Positions 14,584 to 22,695 of a stretch of DNA of 30,110 nt are shown here, piece after piece. The number at the start of each line of letters is the position of its first letter. Within the stretch, counting starts at the first letter, position 1. The stretch comes from DATJBF01 sp035515475. Lineage in GTDB: Bacteria; Verrucomicrobiota; Verrucomicrobiia; Palsa-1439. Position numbers and translations under genes: made by a program. The stretch lies in NCBI GenBank assembly GCA_035515475.1, contig DATJBF010000012.1:1-30110 (forward strand), given 5' to 3'. The notes beneath the pieces are model-generated. The model saw nothing but the letters and a program-made list of their open reading frames with translations, made no database searches and was not told the DNA's origin.

Positions 14584-15843
14584 ATGGTGACAATTGCACT
14601 GATCTTGGAAGTGCTTGCTCTGGGTGTGCTGCTGGCTCTCTCGGCGTTTTTCTCGGGCATGGAGACCGCCCTGTTCTCGCTGAGCAAGCTGCAGGTGCGG
14701 CGTTTGCGTCAGGAGCATCCCCCGCAGGGCCAGATTATCAGCCAGTTGCTCGACCAGCCGCACCGTCTTCTCTCGACCATCCTGCTCGGCAGCACTGTCG
14801 GGAACGTCAGTGCTACCATCATCGGCTACAGCCTCCTCAAGGCCATCGCGCCGGGCCGGGCCGAGGCGCTCGCCGTGCCGGTCATGACCGGGCTCATTTT
14901 GCTCTGCTGTGAGGTCACTCCGAAGACGCTGGCGATCCGGAACGCCGAGTTCTTCGCGATGTTTCTGGCGCGGCCGGCGCAATGGGCCGTCGCGTCTTCC
15001 TCGCTGCTGCGGCGCGCCGCCGAGATGTTATCCGACCGCCTGGTGCGGGCCGTGGAGCGGCTCCCCTATTTCGCGGCCTACAAGGCGCGCACGAGCGCCC
15101 CGACGGAAGACGAATACCGCACGTTGCTGACCGTGAGCGAGCGGGCGGGCATCGTCCGCAAGGAGGAGCGTTACATGGTCAACAAGATCCTCGCGCTCGA
15201 AAACATGCAGGTGAAGGAGATCATGACTCCGCGCGTGGATATCCAGTGCGTCGATGATGCGCTCGGCGCCGGTGAGATGGCCGATGCCCTGCGGCGGATC
15301 AAACACCGCCGGGTGCCGATCATACACGAAACTCCCGACACCGTTGAAGGGATTCTTAACGTCAAAGAGTTCCTCATCAACCCGGCTCGCGAACTGGATG
15401 AGGTGGTCGAGTTGCCGAACTATGTGCCCGACACGATGAGCGTCGCCAAATTGCTGCGCAGTTTTCGCAAGCAGGAACACCCGGTGGCAATTGTTGTCGA
15501 CGAGTACGGTGGCACGCAAGGCATGGTCACGCTAGAGGACATCCTCGAAGAAATCGTCGGCGAGATCGAGGACGAATTCGACGCCAGCGAGATCATGGTC
15601 CAGAAGCTGGACGACCATCGCTGGTTGATCAACGGCAAGGCACATCTCGGCTTGGTCAACGAACAATGTGGCCTGTCGTTGCAGGCACCGGACGTGGAAA
15701 CCATCGCCGGCTGGATGATTGCACGGCTCGGCTCGCTTCCGCGCGAAGGCGAGCAGGTAACGTTCGACAACGTCCGCGCCACCGCCCGCAAGGTCGTCAA
15801 GAACCGCGTGCGTGAAATCCTCTTGGAAGTCGAGGGGCGCTGA
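14584..15843 (+). CDS. CNNM/CorC-type membrane protein (DUF21-CBS-CorC_HlyC), first
   Basis: Inner-membrane protein of 419 residues of the HlyC/CorC family, annotated variously as hemolysin or Mg2+/Co2+ efflux; CNNM relatives transport or sense Mg2+. The DUF21 membrane domain (1-150) contains LSAFFSGMETALFSLSK (19-35), LLGSTVGNVSAT and CEVTPKTLA (109-117). Two CBS motifs follow: the first after IMTPRVDIQ (213-221), the second around PVAIVVDEYGGTQGMVTLEDILEEIVGEIEDEFD (300-333). The C-terminal CorC_HlyC domain (335-415) contains LINGKAHLG. All three domains are intact. It abuts its paralogue (TGA then ATG), so the two may form a hetero-oligomer. Confidence 0.9.
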   Translation: MVTIALILEVLALGVLLALSAFFSGMETALFSLSKLQVRRLRQEHPPQGQIISQLLDQPHRLLSTILLGSTVGNVSATIIGYSLLKAIAPGRAEALAVPVMTGLILLCCEVTPKTLAIRNAEFFAMFLARPAQWAVASSSLLRRAAEMLSDRLVRAVERLPYFAAYKARTSAPTEDEYRTLLTVSERAGIVRKEERYMVNKILALENMQVKEIMTPRVDIQCVDDALGAGEMADALRRIKHRRVPIIHETPDTVEGILNVKEFLINPARELDEVVELPNYVPDTMSVAKLLRSFRKQEHPVAIVVDEYGGTQGMVTLEDILEEIVGEIEDEFDASEIMVQKLDDHRWLINGKAHLGLVNEQCGLSLQAPDVETIAGWMIARLGSLPREGEQVTFDNVRATARKVVKNRVREILLEVEGR

Positions 15844-16824
15844 ATGTCGGCTTTCTGGCTCATCATTGCAATTCTGGCGGGAATCCTGGCCTCAGCGTTG
15901 TTCTCCGGAGTCGAAACCGGCCTGATCTCGTTGAATCGACTGCGGTTGCGCCACGAGGTGGAGCGAAAGAACCGCCGCGCGGTGATCCTGAACACGTTTG
16001 TCGAGAACTCGGAGCGGCTGCTCGGCACCACGCTCATCGGAAACAATCTTGCCAACGTGCTGATGGCCGTGGCGGCTTCGGCTCTGGCCACGCAACGGTT
16101 TGGGACCAGCTACGCCGTGGGCCTGGCCGCAACATTCATGGCGTCTGCGTTGCTGTTGATTTTCGGCGAGATCGTGCCCAAGACGTTGTTTCGCCACTAC
16201 CCACATCGGCTCTGCATGACGCTGGCCGACGCGCTGGAGGGAGCCGCCTGGCTGTTCGCCCCATTCGTCGCCGTGTTCGGCGTGCTGATGCGCCTGATCG
16301 CCGGCGTGGGACGCAGCGATCAAGCGCCGAAAAGCGTGTTCGTCACGCGCGAGGAGTTGAAGTACCTCGCGAAGGAGGGCGAAGGGGCCGGTGCACTCAC
16401 CGCCGAAGAACGCGAGATGATTCACGGCGTGTTCGATTTTCGATCCAAGACCGTTTTCGAGGCCATGATCCCGATCGCCCGGACTGTCACCGTCTCGCCC
16501 GGAACGCCCGTGCGCGAGTTGTTCGACCTGACGAACCGCACGGGCTTCGCCCGTTTCCCCGTGCGCGAAGCGGACCGGATCGTCGGCATTGTCAACGTGT
16601 ACGAAATCCTCTTCGAAACCAAGAACCCCGATGACATGACGGCCGGGCAGCTCATGCGCAAACCGCAGTTCATCGTATCGACAGAACGCATTGACCGCGC
16701 GCTCCCGGCGCTGCGCGCGAGCCACCAGCCCGTCAGCGTCGTCGTCAACCCCGAAGCCAAACACATCGGTATCATCAGCATCGAAGACATCGTCGAGGAA
16801 ATCGTCGGCGACGTGGAGGGCTGA
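15844..16824 (+). CDS. CNNM/CorC-type membrane protein (DUF21-CBS), second, no CorC_HlyC domain
   Basis: Paralogue of the upstream gene, 326 residues. DUF21 membrane domain: LFSGVETGLISLNRLRL (19-35), LIGNNLANVLMA and FGEIVPKTL (107-115). CBS pair: AMIPIARTVTV (207-217) and FRSK before it, then a second CBS ending IGIISIEDIVEEIVGDVEG at the C-terminus. The protein stops where the first paralogue continues into its CorC_HlyC domain. The usual DEYGG turn of the second CBS is NPEAKH here, so its ligand site differs. Because the sequence ends cleanly at the CBS motif and the frame is intact, I read it as a natural short form rather than a truncation. It probably works with the first protein. Confidence 0.88.
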   Translation: MSAFWLIIAILAGILASALFSGVETGLISLNRLRLRHEVERKNRRAVILNTFVENSERLLGTTLIGNNLANVLMAVAASALATQRFGTSYAVGLAATFMASALLLIFGEIVPKTLFRHYPHRLCMTLADALEGAAWLFAPFVAVFGVLMRLIAGVGRSDQAPKSVFVTREELKYLAKEGEGAGALTAEEREMIHGVFDFRSKTVFEAMIPIARTVTVSPGTPVRELFDLTNRTGFARFPVREADRIVGIVNVYEILFETKNPDDMTAGQLMRKPQFIVSTERIDRALPALRASHQPVSVVVNPEAKHIGIISIEDIVEEIVGDVEG

Positions 16825-16994
16825 ACGCGGGGCGCCTGAGGGTGGGCCGGCCAGTTTCACCGTCGAACGCTTGAACGGTAATCCGAAAGTTCTCGAACTT
16901 GCCCGCGGCGTCTCCTGCGCCGAATTTTATGGCGTCCGTTCGCTTGGGGGGTAGAATGCCGGCGAATCAGGAACAGCGGGAAAGGAGACAGGTC

Positions 16995-17417
16995 ATGAAG
17001 CTCAAAGTCAGTCGCGTGGACGTATGGGCGGCAACGATCCGAGACCGGCCTGGCGGGCTCGCTGAAAAACTCTCGGCTCTCTCCAGGGCGGGGGCCAATC
17101 TGGAGTTTGTCATCGCGAGGCGGGCTCCCGAACGACGCGGGCAGGGCGTAGTCTTTTTGACTCCTGTCAAGGACGGGAGGCAAGCGAAGGCGGCGCGGGC
17201 GGCGGGATTCATGAAGAGCGGCGGCCTGCATTCGATCCGCATTGAGGGCCGGGACCGACCCGGCCTCGGTGCCAGGCTAACGCAGAGGCTGGCTGCGGCA
17301 CGAATCAATCTGCGGGGATTCTCCGCGGCGGCGATGCGCGGTCGTTTCGTCGCCTATCTGGCGCTCGACACTGCTGCTGCGGCAAAGAAAGCAATGACGG
17401 CGATCAAAGCGCTCTAG
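16995..17417 (+). CDS. Tandem ACT domain protein, 140 aa
   Basis: Small cytosolic protein made of two ACT domains (about 3-70 and 72-140) and nothing else. Each repeat starts with a strand followed by the typical RDRPGGLAEKLSALSRAGANL (first) or RDRPGLGARLTQRLAAARINL (second). ACT domains bind amino acids or similar small ligands, so a regulatory role in amino-acid metabolism is likely; the target is not evident. ATG 16995 is chosen because AAAGGAGA lies 7 bases upstream; an in-frame ATG 96 bases earlier has no ribosome site. A -10-like TAGAAT at 16952-16957 lies about 40 bases upstream without a clear -35. The gene is convergent with the aldo/keto reductase, with only 10 bp between stops. 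Confidence 0.78.
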   Translation: MKLKVSRVDVWAATIRDRPGGLAEKLSALSRAGANLEFVIARRAPERRGQGVVFLTPVKDGRQAKAARAAGFMKSGGLHSIRIEGRDRPGLGARLTQRLAAARINLRGFSAAAMRGRFVAYLALDTAAAAKKAMTAIKAL

Positions 17418-17421
17418 TGGC

Positions 17422-17438
17422 GGGCGTCTACCACGCCC
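17422..17438. terminator. Possible hairpin between convergent genes
   Basis: GGGCGT (17422-17427) and ACGCCC (17433-17438) form a 6-bp stem with a 5-nt loop. It overlaps the end of the aldo/keto reductase gene and lies 4 bp after the ACT gene stop. There is no T-tract, so termination is only a suggestion from position. Confidence 0.25.
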
Positions 17439-18399
17439 ACGCTTCCGGCGCTTCGCCGCCGGGGCCCGGCCAGATCTCGTCGAGGCGCTTTAGCGTCTCG
17501 GGCGTGAGTTTGATCTCGATACTGCGCAGGTTGCCGCGCAGTTGTTCGAGGGTCCGGGGCCCGATAATCGGTGCGGTGACGACGGGATTGTGCAACAGCC
17601 AGGCGAGCGCCATGTCGGCGGGCTTTTCGCCGAGTTGGCGGCAGAGCTTCTCGTAGGCCTCGAGTTGGTGGCGATACTTCTCAACATCTTCGGGATGCTC
17701 TGTGTCGTTGGCGCGCCGCCCGGTGGTGGCCTTTTCGAAGCCGGCGAGTAATCCGGCATCGAGCGGGCTCCAAGGGATCACGCCAAGTCCATACGCGCGA
17801 CAGGCGGGCAGCACTTCGAGTTCCACGGTCCGGGCAACGAGGCTGTACTTGCATTGCTCGGAAACCAGCCCTAGGAAATGGCGGGACGCGGCGGCTGCCT
17901 GGGCTTGGGCGATATGCCAGCCGGCGAAATTGCTGCTGCCGACGTAAAGCACTTTGCCCTGCTCCACGAGAAGCTCCATCGCCTGCCAAATTTCTTCCCA
18001 GGGCGTCTCGCGGTCGATGTGATGCATCTGATACAGGTCGATGTGGTCGGTTTGCAGGCGGCGCAGGCTGTCGTTGCAGGCCTGCCGGATGTGCCAGGCG
18101 GAGAGCTTCGATTGATTCGGCCACTCGCCCATGTTGCCGTACGCTTTCGTGGCCAGCACGACTTTGTCGCGGCGTCCGCCCCCCTGCGCAAACCACCGGC
18201 CCATGATCTCTTCCGTTGCGCCCTTGTGCTTGCTCCAGCCGTACACATTGGCCGTGTCGAAGAAATTGATGCCGAGGTCGAGCGCCGCGTCCATGATCGC
18301 GAAACTGTCGCGCTCTTCCGTCACCCAACCGAAGTTCATCGTGCCCAGGCAAAGACGGCTGACTTTGATTCCCGAACGTCCCAGATGCGTGTAGTTCAC
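17428..18399 (-). CDS. Aldo/keto reductase
   Basis: NAD(P)H-dependent carbonyl reductase of 323 residues with the (beta/alpha)8 fold. The catalytic tetrad is visible: Asp48 and Tyr53 (FFDTANVYGW), Lys85 (VVLATKAYG) and His126 (LYQMHHID). The C-terminal cofactor segment contains APIIGPRTLEQLRGN. The sequence resembles the YgxG/Kv-beta-like group (MNFGW near the start, EEIMGRW), whose physiological substrates are usually unknown. GTG 18399 is chosen: GGAGGAAG lies 3 bases upstream and NYTHLGRSGIKVS is the normal family N-terminus. The open frame continues further upstream, but that part is antisense to hisF. It is divergent from hisF with a 100-bp gap. Confidence 0.92.
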   Translation of the reverse strand: MNYTHLGRSGIKVSRLCLGTMNFGWVTEERDSFAIMDAALDLGINFFDTANVYGWSKHKGATEEIMGRWFAQGGGRRDKVVLATKAYGNMGEWPNQSKLSAWHIRQACNDSLRRLQTDHIDLYQMHHIDRETPWEEIWQAMELLVEQGKVLYVGSSNFAGWHIAQAQAAAASRHFLGLVSEQCKYSLVARTVELEVLPACRAYGLGVIPWSPLDAGLLAGFEKATTGRRANDTEHPEDVEKYRHQLEAYEKLCRQLGEKPADMALAWLLHNPVVTAPIIGPRTLEQLRGNLRSIEIKLTPETLKRLDEIWPGPGGEAPEAWAW

Positions 18400-18499
18400 A
18401 GCCTTCCTCCAGAATGTGGGGACAACATGGCAGAAGCGATGGGCGCCGGCAACCTTCATTCTGGATTCCGAATGTCGGCTCCTGTATCTTGTTGGCCTC

Positions 18500-19279
18500 A
18501 TGCTTGCCAAACGCATCATTCCCTGTCTGGATGTCGACCGGGGTCGCGTGGTGAAGGGAACGAAGTTTCTGGACCTGCGCGACGCGGGCGATCCTGTCGA
18601 GTGCGCGAAGGAATACGACCGCCAAGGGGCCGACGAGCTGGTGTTCCTCGACATTACAGCCAGTTCCGAGAACCGTGCGACGATGATCGACGTGGTGGAA
18701 CGCACGGCGAGCGAGTGTTTCATGCCGTTGACAGTGGGTGGGGGGGGTCGCACGGTGGACGACATCCGCGCGATGCTCAAGGCCGGCGCCGACAAGACGA
18801 GTCTGAATACCGCCGCGGTGCAGAACCCTGACGTAGTGCGCGCCGGCGCCGAACGGTTCGGCTCGCAGTGCATCGTCGTCGCCATCGATGCGAAACGCTC
18901 CACGCCTCACACTTCGCGCTCCGCGACCCCGCATTGGGAGGTGTTCACGCATGGCGGGCGCAAGCCGACGGGACTGGATGCGGTGGAGTGGGTGCGGCGT
19001 GTCGAGTCGCTGGGCGCGGGCGAGATTTTGTTGACGAGCATGGATGCCGATGGGACAAAGGCGGGGTACGATGTGGCCTTGACGCGTGCGATCAGTGAGG
19101 CGGTGCGCATCCCGGTCATCGCCAGTGGCGGCGCGGGCAAACTCGATCACATGGCCGAGGTGTTGACGGAGGGCAAGGCGGACGCGGTGCTGGCCGCATC
19201 GGTGTTTCACTTCGGTGAGTACACGGTTGCCGACGTGAAGAGATTCTTGCGGCAGAAAGGGATTTGTGTGCGACTATGA
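18500..19279 (+). CDS. hisF: Imidazole glycerol phosphate synthase, cyclase subunit HisF
   Basis: Cyclase subunit of 259 residues that uses ammonia from the HisH glutaminase (not in the window) to convert PRFAR to imidazole glycerol phosphate and AICAR in histidine synthesis. The catalytic residues Asp11 (IIPCLDVDRGRVVKG) and Asp130 (VVAIDAKR) are present, as are the phosphate-binding GGGGRT (80-84 region) and VIASGGAG motifs. The loop after IDAKR is lengthened (about 133-145) and is encoded by a run of five degenerate heptads of type ACGCTCC at 18895-18929, without loss of frame. ATG 18500 gives the standard N-terminus. A TATCTT box lies 9 bases upstream. The stop overlaps the hisI start (ATGA). 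Confidence 0.96.
   Translation: MLAKRIIPCLDVDRGRVVKGTKFLDLRDAGDPVECAKEYDRQGADELVFLDITASSENRATMIDVVERTASECFMPLTVGGGGRTVDDIRAMLKAGADKTSLNTAAVQNPDVVRAGAERFGSQCIVVAIDAKRSTPHTSRSATPHWEVFTHGGRKPTGLDAVEWVRRVESLGAGEILLTSMDADGTKAGYDVALTRAISEAVRIPVIASGGAGKLDHMAEVLTEGKADAVLAASVFHFGEYTVADVKRFLRQKGICVRL
18895..18929 (+). repeat. Heptad tandem repeat inside hisF
   Basis: Five consecutive 7-mers with consensus RCGCTCC (first ACGCTCC, fourth GCGCTCC) span 35 bases. They encode most of the loop STPHTSRSATPH that follows IDAKR. The unit length equals that of intergenic array A, but the unit sequence differs and there is no facing arm. Confidence 0.55.
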
Positions 19280-19659
19280 AAACCCTTGATGAATTGAAGT
19301 ACGACGCCAACGGACTCATCCCGGCCATCGTGCAGGAAGCCGGGACGGGACGGGTGTTGATGATGGCTTGGATGAACAAGGAGTCTTTGAAGAGGACGAT
19401 CGAAATCGGCGAGACAGTTTTTTGGAGCCGGTCACGCAAAGAGTTTTGGCATAAGGGGGCGACGAGCGGGCACACGCAAAAGGTGAAGGACATTGCGTTC
19501 GACTGCGACAAGGACGCACTGCTGATTCAGGTCGAACAGAGCGGCGCGGCCTGCCACGAAGGCTACAAATCCTGTTTCTTCCGCAGCATCGTCAACGGCG
19601 AAGTCAAGGTGACCGAGCCGAGATTGGCGGACCCTGAGAAAGTGTACGGGAAGAAATAG
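19276..19659 (+). CDS. hisI: Phosphoribosyl-AMP cyclohydrolase HisI
   Basis: Enzyme of 127 residues that opens the purine ring of PR-AMP in the third step of histidine synthesis. It is a zinc and Mg2+ dependent cytosolic homodimer. It has MMAWMNKESL (29-38), FWSRSRKEFWHKGATSGH (49-66), the Mg-binding DCDKD (76-80) with Cys77, and the zinc ligands Cys93 and Cys100 (ACHEGYKSCFFR). It is the stand-alone form, without the HisE pyrophosphohydrolase domain fused in many bacteria. ATG 19276 overlaps the hisF stop, so translation is coupled. An in-frame GTG four codons earlier is less likely. trpE follows after 33 bp. Confidence 0.96.
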   Translation: MKTLDELKYDANGLIPAIVQEAGTGRVLMMAWMNKESLKRTIEIGETVFWSRSRKEFWHKGATSGHTQKVKDIAFDCDKDALLIQVEQSGAACHEGYKSCFFRSIVNGEVKVTEPRLADPEKVYGKK

Positions 19660-19665
19660 CTGCGA

Positions 19666-19710
19666 ATTGACGCGAATGCCTGCGGAGGACAAATGTCTGT
19701 TCGCGTGAAT
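19666..19710. repeat. Inverted repeat bracketing the trpE ribosome site and start
   Basis: ATTGACGCGAAT (19666-19677) and GTTCGCGTGAAT (19699-19710) are inverted copies matching at 10 of 12 positions. The 21-bp loop holds GGAGGA (19684-19689) and ATG 19693. As RNA, this would expose the ribosome site in a loop. It may be a worn-down member of the facing-arm repeat class seen in the glycan cluster, or a translational control element. Confidence 0.4.
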
Positions 19711-21174
19711 GGGCAGTTCAACAACATGTTCACCCCGTCCAAACCCGAGTTTCTCGAACTGGCGAAGCAGGGGAATCTCATTCCCGTTTACCGGGAGATC
19801 ATTGCCGACGCCGAGACCCCGGTGTCGGCGTACCAGAAGCTCCAGAAGAGCGGCGGCTCGTTTCTGCTTGAATCGGTCGTCGGTGGCGAGCACATCGGTC
19901 GCTACTCTTTCGTTGGTTCACACCCGCGAAAAGTCATCCGGGTTGACAGGGTTCACGGCGGCGACCCGCTGCAACTGGTCGAAAGGGAGATGGCACAGTT
20001 CCGCCCGGCGAGCATCCCCGGGCTGCCGCAGTTCACGGGCGGCGCGGTTGGCTTTCTCGGCTACGAATACATTCATCAGGTCGAGGCGAGCGTGCCGGAG
20101 CCGGCCCGGGATGACCTGCACACCCCCGTGTTGTGCTTCATGATTACGGACACGATTGTGATTTTCGATCGCGTGAGCCAGACGATCAAGATCGTTGCCA
20201 ATGCGCACCTCGACTCGAAACCGGAAGTGGCCTACGCTGCGGCGTGTGCGCGCGTGGACGAAATCATCCATGAACTGCAGCAGCCGCTGGCCGCGCGCGC
20301 TCTCGAATTCCGCAAAGACGTGCCCGAGGCCCCGGTCGAATCGAACATTACCTCCGAGCGGCACGCGGGGATGGTGGCGAAGGCGAAGGAGTACATCTGC
20401 GCGGGCGACATCATCCAGGTGGTACTGGCGCAGCGGTTCCAGACGAGGACGCGATCGTCGGCGCTGGACATCTATCGCGCGTTGCGGTCAATCAATCCGT
20501 CACCGTACATGTTCTTGCTTGATTTCGGCGGATTCCAACTCGTCGGCGCATCCCCCGAAGTGCACGTACGTTGTGAGGCAGGCAAGGTCGAGATTCGTCC
20601 GATTGCCGGCACGCGCTGGCGCGGGAAAACACCCGAGGAAGACGCGCGGCTGGAGAAAGACCTGCTTGCCGACGAAAAGGAGCGCGCCGAGCATTTGATG
20701 TTGGTGGATCTCGCCCGCAACGATATCGGGCGCGTCTGCGATTTTGGCAGCGTGCGGGTGCCCGAGTTCATGGCGATCGAGAAATACTCGCACGTGATGC
20801 ACATCGTCAGCGGTGTCGAGGGCAACTTGCAGAAAGGGCGTACCGCCTACGACTTGATGCGCGCCACGTTTCCTGCGGGTACCGTCAGCGGGGCGCCCAA
20901 GATCCGCGCGATGCAGATTATCAGTGAACTGGAACAGGTGCAGCGCGGCCCGTATGCGGGCGCCGTGGGCTATTTCGGCTTCACGGGTAACGTCAACAGC
21001 TGTATCACGCTGCGCACGGCGTTGGTGAAGGATGGGATCGCCTATGTGCAGGCGGGCGGCGGCATTGTAGCCGACAGTGATCCCCAGTATGAATTCAACG
21101 AGACCGTCAACAAGGCCAAGGCCATGATCAAAGCCATCGCGCTGGCCGAGACATTCCACGGAGCGGCGCACTGA
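19693..21174 (+). CDS. trpE: Anthranilate synthase component I
   Basis: Chorismate-using enzyme of 493 residues that makes anthranilate in the first step of tryptophan synthesis, with glutamine amidotransferase TrpG (not in the window) supplying ammonia. The N-terminal Anth_synt_I_N region includes the regulatory tryptophan-site motif LLESVVGGEHIGRYSF. The chorismate-binding domain (about 215-480) contains GDIIQVVLAQRF, FQLVGASPEVHV, RPIAGTRWRGKTPEED, LVDLARNDIGRV, PAGTVSGAPKIRAM and GYFGFTGNVNSCITLRT. The chain is full-length and no catalytic motif is lost. ATG 19693 has GGAGGA 5 bases upstream; an alternative start at ATG 19726 (MFTPSKPEF) would match the usual shorter N-terminus. It probably shares a transcript with hisF-hisI. 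Confidence 0.95.
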   Translation: MSVRVNGQFNNMFTPSKPEFLELAKQGNLIPVYREIIADAETPVSAYQKLQKSGGSFLLESVVGGEHIGRYSFVGSHPRKVIRVDRVHGGDPLQLVEREMAQFRPASIPGLPQFTGGAVGFLGYEYIHQVEASVPEPARDDLHTPVLCFMITDTIVIFDRVSQTIKIVANAHLDSKPEVAYAAACARVDEIIHELQQPLAARALEFRKDVPEAPVESNITSERHAGMVAKAKEYICAGDIIQVVLAQRFQTRTRSSALDIYRALRSINPSPYMFLLDFGGFQLVGASPEVHVRCEAGKVEIRPIAGTRWRGKTPEEDARLEKDLLADEKERAEHLMLVDLARNDIGRVCDFGSVRVPEFMAIEKYSHVMHIVSGVEGNLQKGRTAYDLMRATFPAGTVSGAPKIRAMQIISELEQVQRGPYAGAVGYFGFTGNVNSCITLRTALVKDGIAYVQAGGGIVADSDPQYEFNETVNKAKAMIKAIALAETFHGAAH

Positions 21175-21184
21175 AACGCTACGG

Positions 21185-22636
21185 CTACCAGTTTTGATCG
21201 AGCCAGCGACGGATGTCGCGGGCGAGAGGAGAGTTGGGCGACAGCCGGAGGAAGGCTTGATAATGCTCGCGGGCCTTGGCGATGGTCGCGCGGTCGCGGG
21301 CGTAGAGACCCGCAAGAGACAGATGGGCTGAAGCATCGTTCGGGTCGGCTCGCAGAATCTTCGCGTATTGAGAGACCGCATCGTCGAGGTAGCCCTGCTC
21401 TTGCAGGAGGATCGCGTAATTGAAGCGGGCATCGACGTAGGAGGGGTCGGCTACCAATGCCAGTTCGTAGTTCTCCATCGCGCGCTCAGGTTGCCCGACG
21501 TTGTGGCAGGCGATAGCCAGATTGTAGTATGCCTTGGCAAACGCGGGATCGGCAGCAATGGCCTTATCGTAGTCGGCGATGGCGCTGGCCACGTTGCCCG
21601 ACTGTTGGAACTTCACGCCTTCGTTGAAATAGACCAAGGCCTTCGTGCGGTTGCCGGGTACGAGTTTCTTCACCATAACGGGCGTGCGCACTTTCTTGAC
21701 CGACGGCACTGGTGGCGGCGTCGGAGCAGCAGGTGGAGGAGGAGTCGGCGGCGGCGGCTTGGGCGCAACAGTTTCGGGTTCCGGTGAGGCAGACCGTGTG
21801 GCTGGCGCGGGTTCGATGACTTTCGGTTGGGAGGGCTCCGGTGACTTCGCCGGCGGTTCCGCAGCATGCGTCGGCGGCGTTGCTGCAACAGTCAGTTCCT
21901 GATTGATCTGCAACATCGCGAGGCGGACGTCTTCGCGTTGCTGCGACTTGGGCAACAGATCGAGGTACGTCTCGTAGTGCGCGAGTGCCAGCTTCTTCTG
22001 TCCGAGTTGGTGATGTTCCAAAGACGCGAGGTTCAGGTACGCGGTGGCAAACTTGGGGTCGGTGGCGATGCATTGCTCGAACCAGCGCTTGGCCTGGGGG
22101 AAATCACGTTTGCGTGCCGCCACGATTCCGAGACAATTGAGCGTGTCGACGGAATTGGGGGCAGATTCGAGGTAGTGTTTCAACGCTTCTTCGGCTTGGC
22201 CCCACGCGGAGACGCGCATGTACGCCAAGCCGAGATGGTAGCGAGCATCGGGGGGCGCGGAACCGCTCTGCACGACTTCGCGGAGATTGGCAACGGCGTT
22301 TTCGGCCTGTCCCTGATCGAGTTGCGCAAGCGCCAAGTTGTATCGGGCGGGGACATAGTTGGGGTCCAGTTGCACGGCTTCCTGCAAATCCTTGAGGCCG
22401 GCGTCGGTCTGGCCCTCCTCGAGATGGCACACGCCGAGGAAGTTGAGGGCGAGCGCATTGGTTTGCATGGTCGCCAGAGCGTTTTCGAAGTGTGTGGCGG
22501 CCTTGGCGAATTTGCCTTGCTTATAACAAGCGAGACCCTTGGCGAAGTGGCGCGCGCCGACAGGTTGGCGGCTGCAGCCGACGACGGTAAGCGTCAGCAA
22601 CATGCAGCAAAGAACGGCTCTCCTTGGCTTGTACAT
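21185..22636 (-). CDS. TPR-repeat lipoprotein, 483 aa
   Basis: Envelope lipoprotein with tetratricopeptide repeats, likely a scaffold for protein-protein contacts in the periplasm. The signal ends in the lipobox TVVGC, with the lipidated Cys at residue 21. An N-terminal block of about six TPRs (28-245) shows the repeated A..Y.LALA.L..G..E.A pattern. It is followed by a Pro/Ala/Glu-rich linker of about 75 residues (about 250-325) with runs of prolines. A second block of about four TPRs ends at DIRRWLDQNW. The two-block design with a flexible Pro-rich linker suggests it bridges two partners. ATG 22636 is set by the signal peptide. It is convergent with trpE and divergent from the Cys4 protein, sharing a promoter region of 59 bp. 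Confidence 0.85.
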   Translation of the reverse strand: MYKPRRAVLCCMLLTLTVVGCSRQPVGARHFAKGLACYKQGKFAKAATHFENALATMQTNALALNFLGVCHLEEGQTDAGLKDLQEAVQLDPNYVPARYNLALAQLDQGQAENAVANLREVVQSGSAPPDARYHLGLAYMRVSAWGQAEEALKHYLESAPNSVDTLNCLGIVAARKRDFPQAKRWFEQCIATDPKFATAYLNLASLEHHQLGQKKLALAHYETYLDLLPKSQQREDVRLAMLQINQELTVAATPPTHAAEPPAKSPEPSQPKVIEPAPATRSASPEPETVAPKPPPPTPPPPAAPTPPPVPSVKKVRTPVMVKKLVPGNRTKALVYFNEGVKFQQSGNVASAIADYDKAIAADPAFAKAYYNLAIACHNVGQPERAMENYELALVADPSYVDARFNYAILLQEQGYLDDAVSQYAKILRADPNDASAHLSLAGLYARDRATIAKAREHYQAFLRLSPNSPLARDIRRWLDQNW

Positions 22637-22643
22637 GCAGTTC

Positions 22644-22672
22644 GTGACAAACAACGACCTGCATCTTATAAT
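22644..22672 (+). promoter_or_regulatory. Strong promoter for the Cys4 protein gene
   Basis: GTGACA (22644-22649), a 17-bp spacer and TATAAT (22667-22672) match sigma-70 consensus at 11 of 12 positions. The predicted start near 22679 gives a 17-nt leader. Confidence 0.65.
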
Positions 22673-22693
22673 TGCCCGCAGATTTCGCAACAA
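22665..22693 (-). promoter_or_regulatory. Overlapping divergent promoter for the TPR lipoprotein
   Basis: On the minus strand TATAAG (22665-22670) lies over the forward TATAAT, with TTGTTG (22688-22693) 17 bp upstream. The two -10 boxes share bases, so polymerase cannot occupy both at once. Confidence 0.45.
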
Positions 22694-22695
22694 AA

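Noticed and set aside
15844..16824. Second CNNM gene as a frameshifted or truncated pseudogene
   Set aside because: The frame is intact to a natural stop, codon use matches the neighbours, and no CorC_HlyC remnant is encoded in the 170 bp downstream.
17681..19210. 509-codon minus-strand ORF
   Set aside because: It runs antisense through hisF and out of frame through the aldo/keto reductase. It is a GC-rich shadow frame with no family motif.
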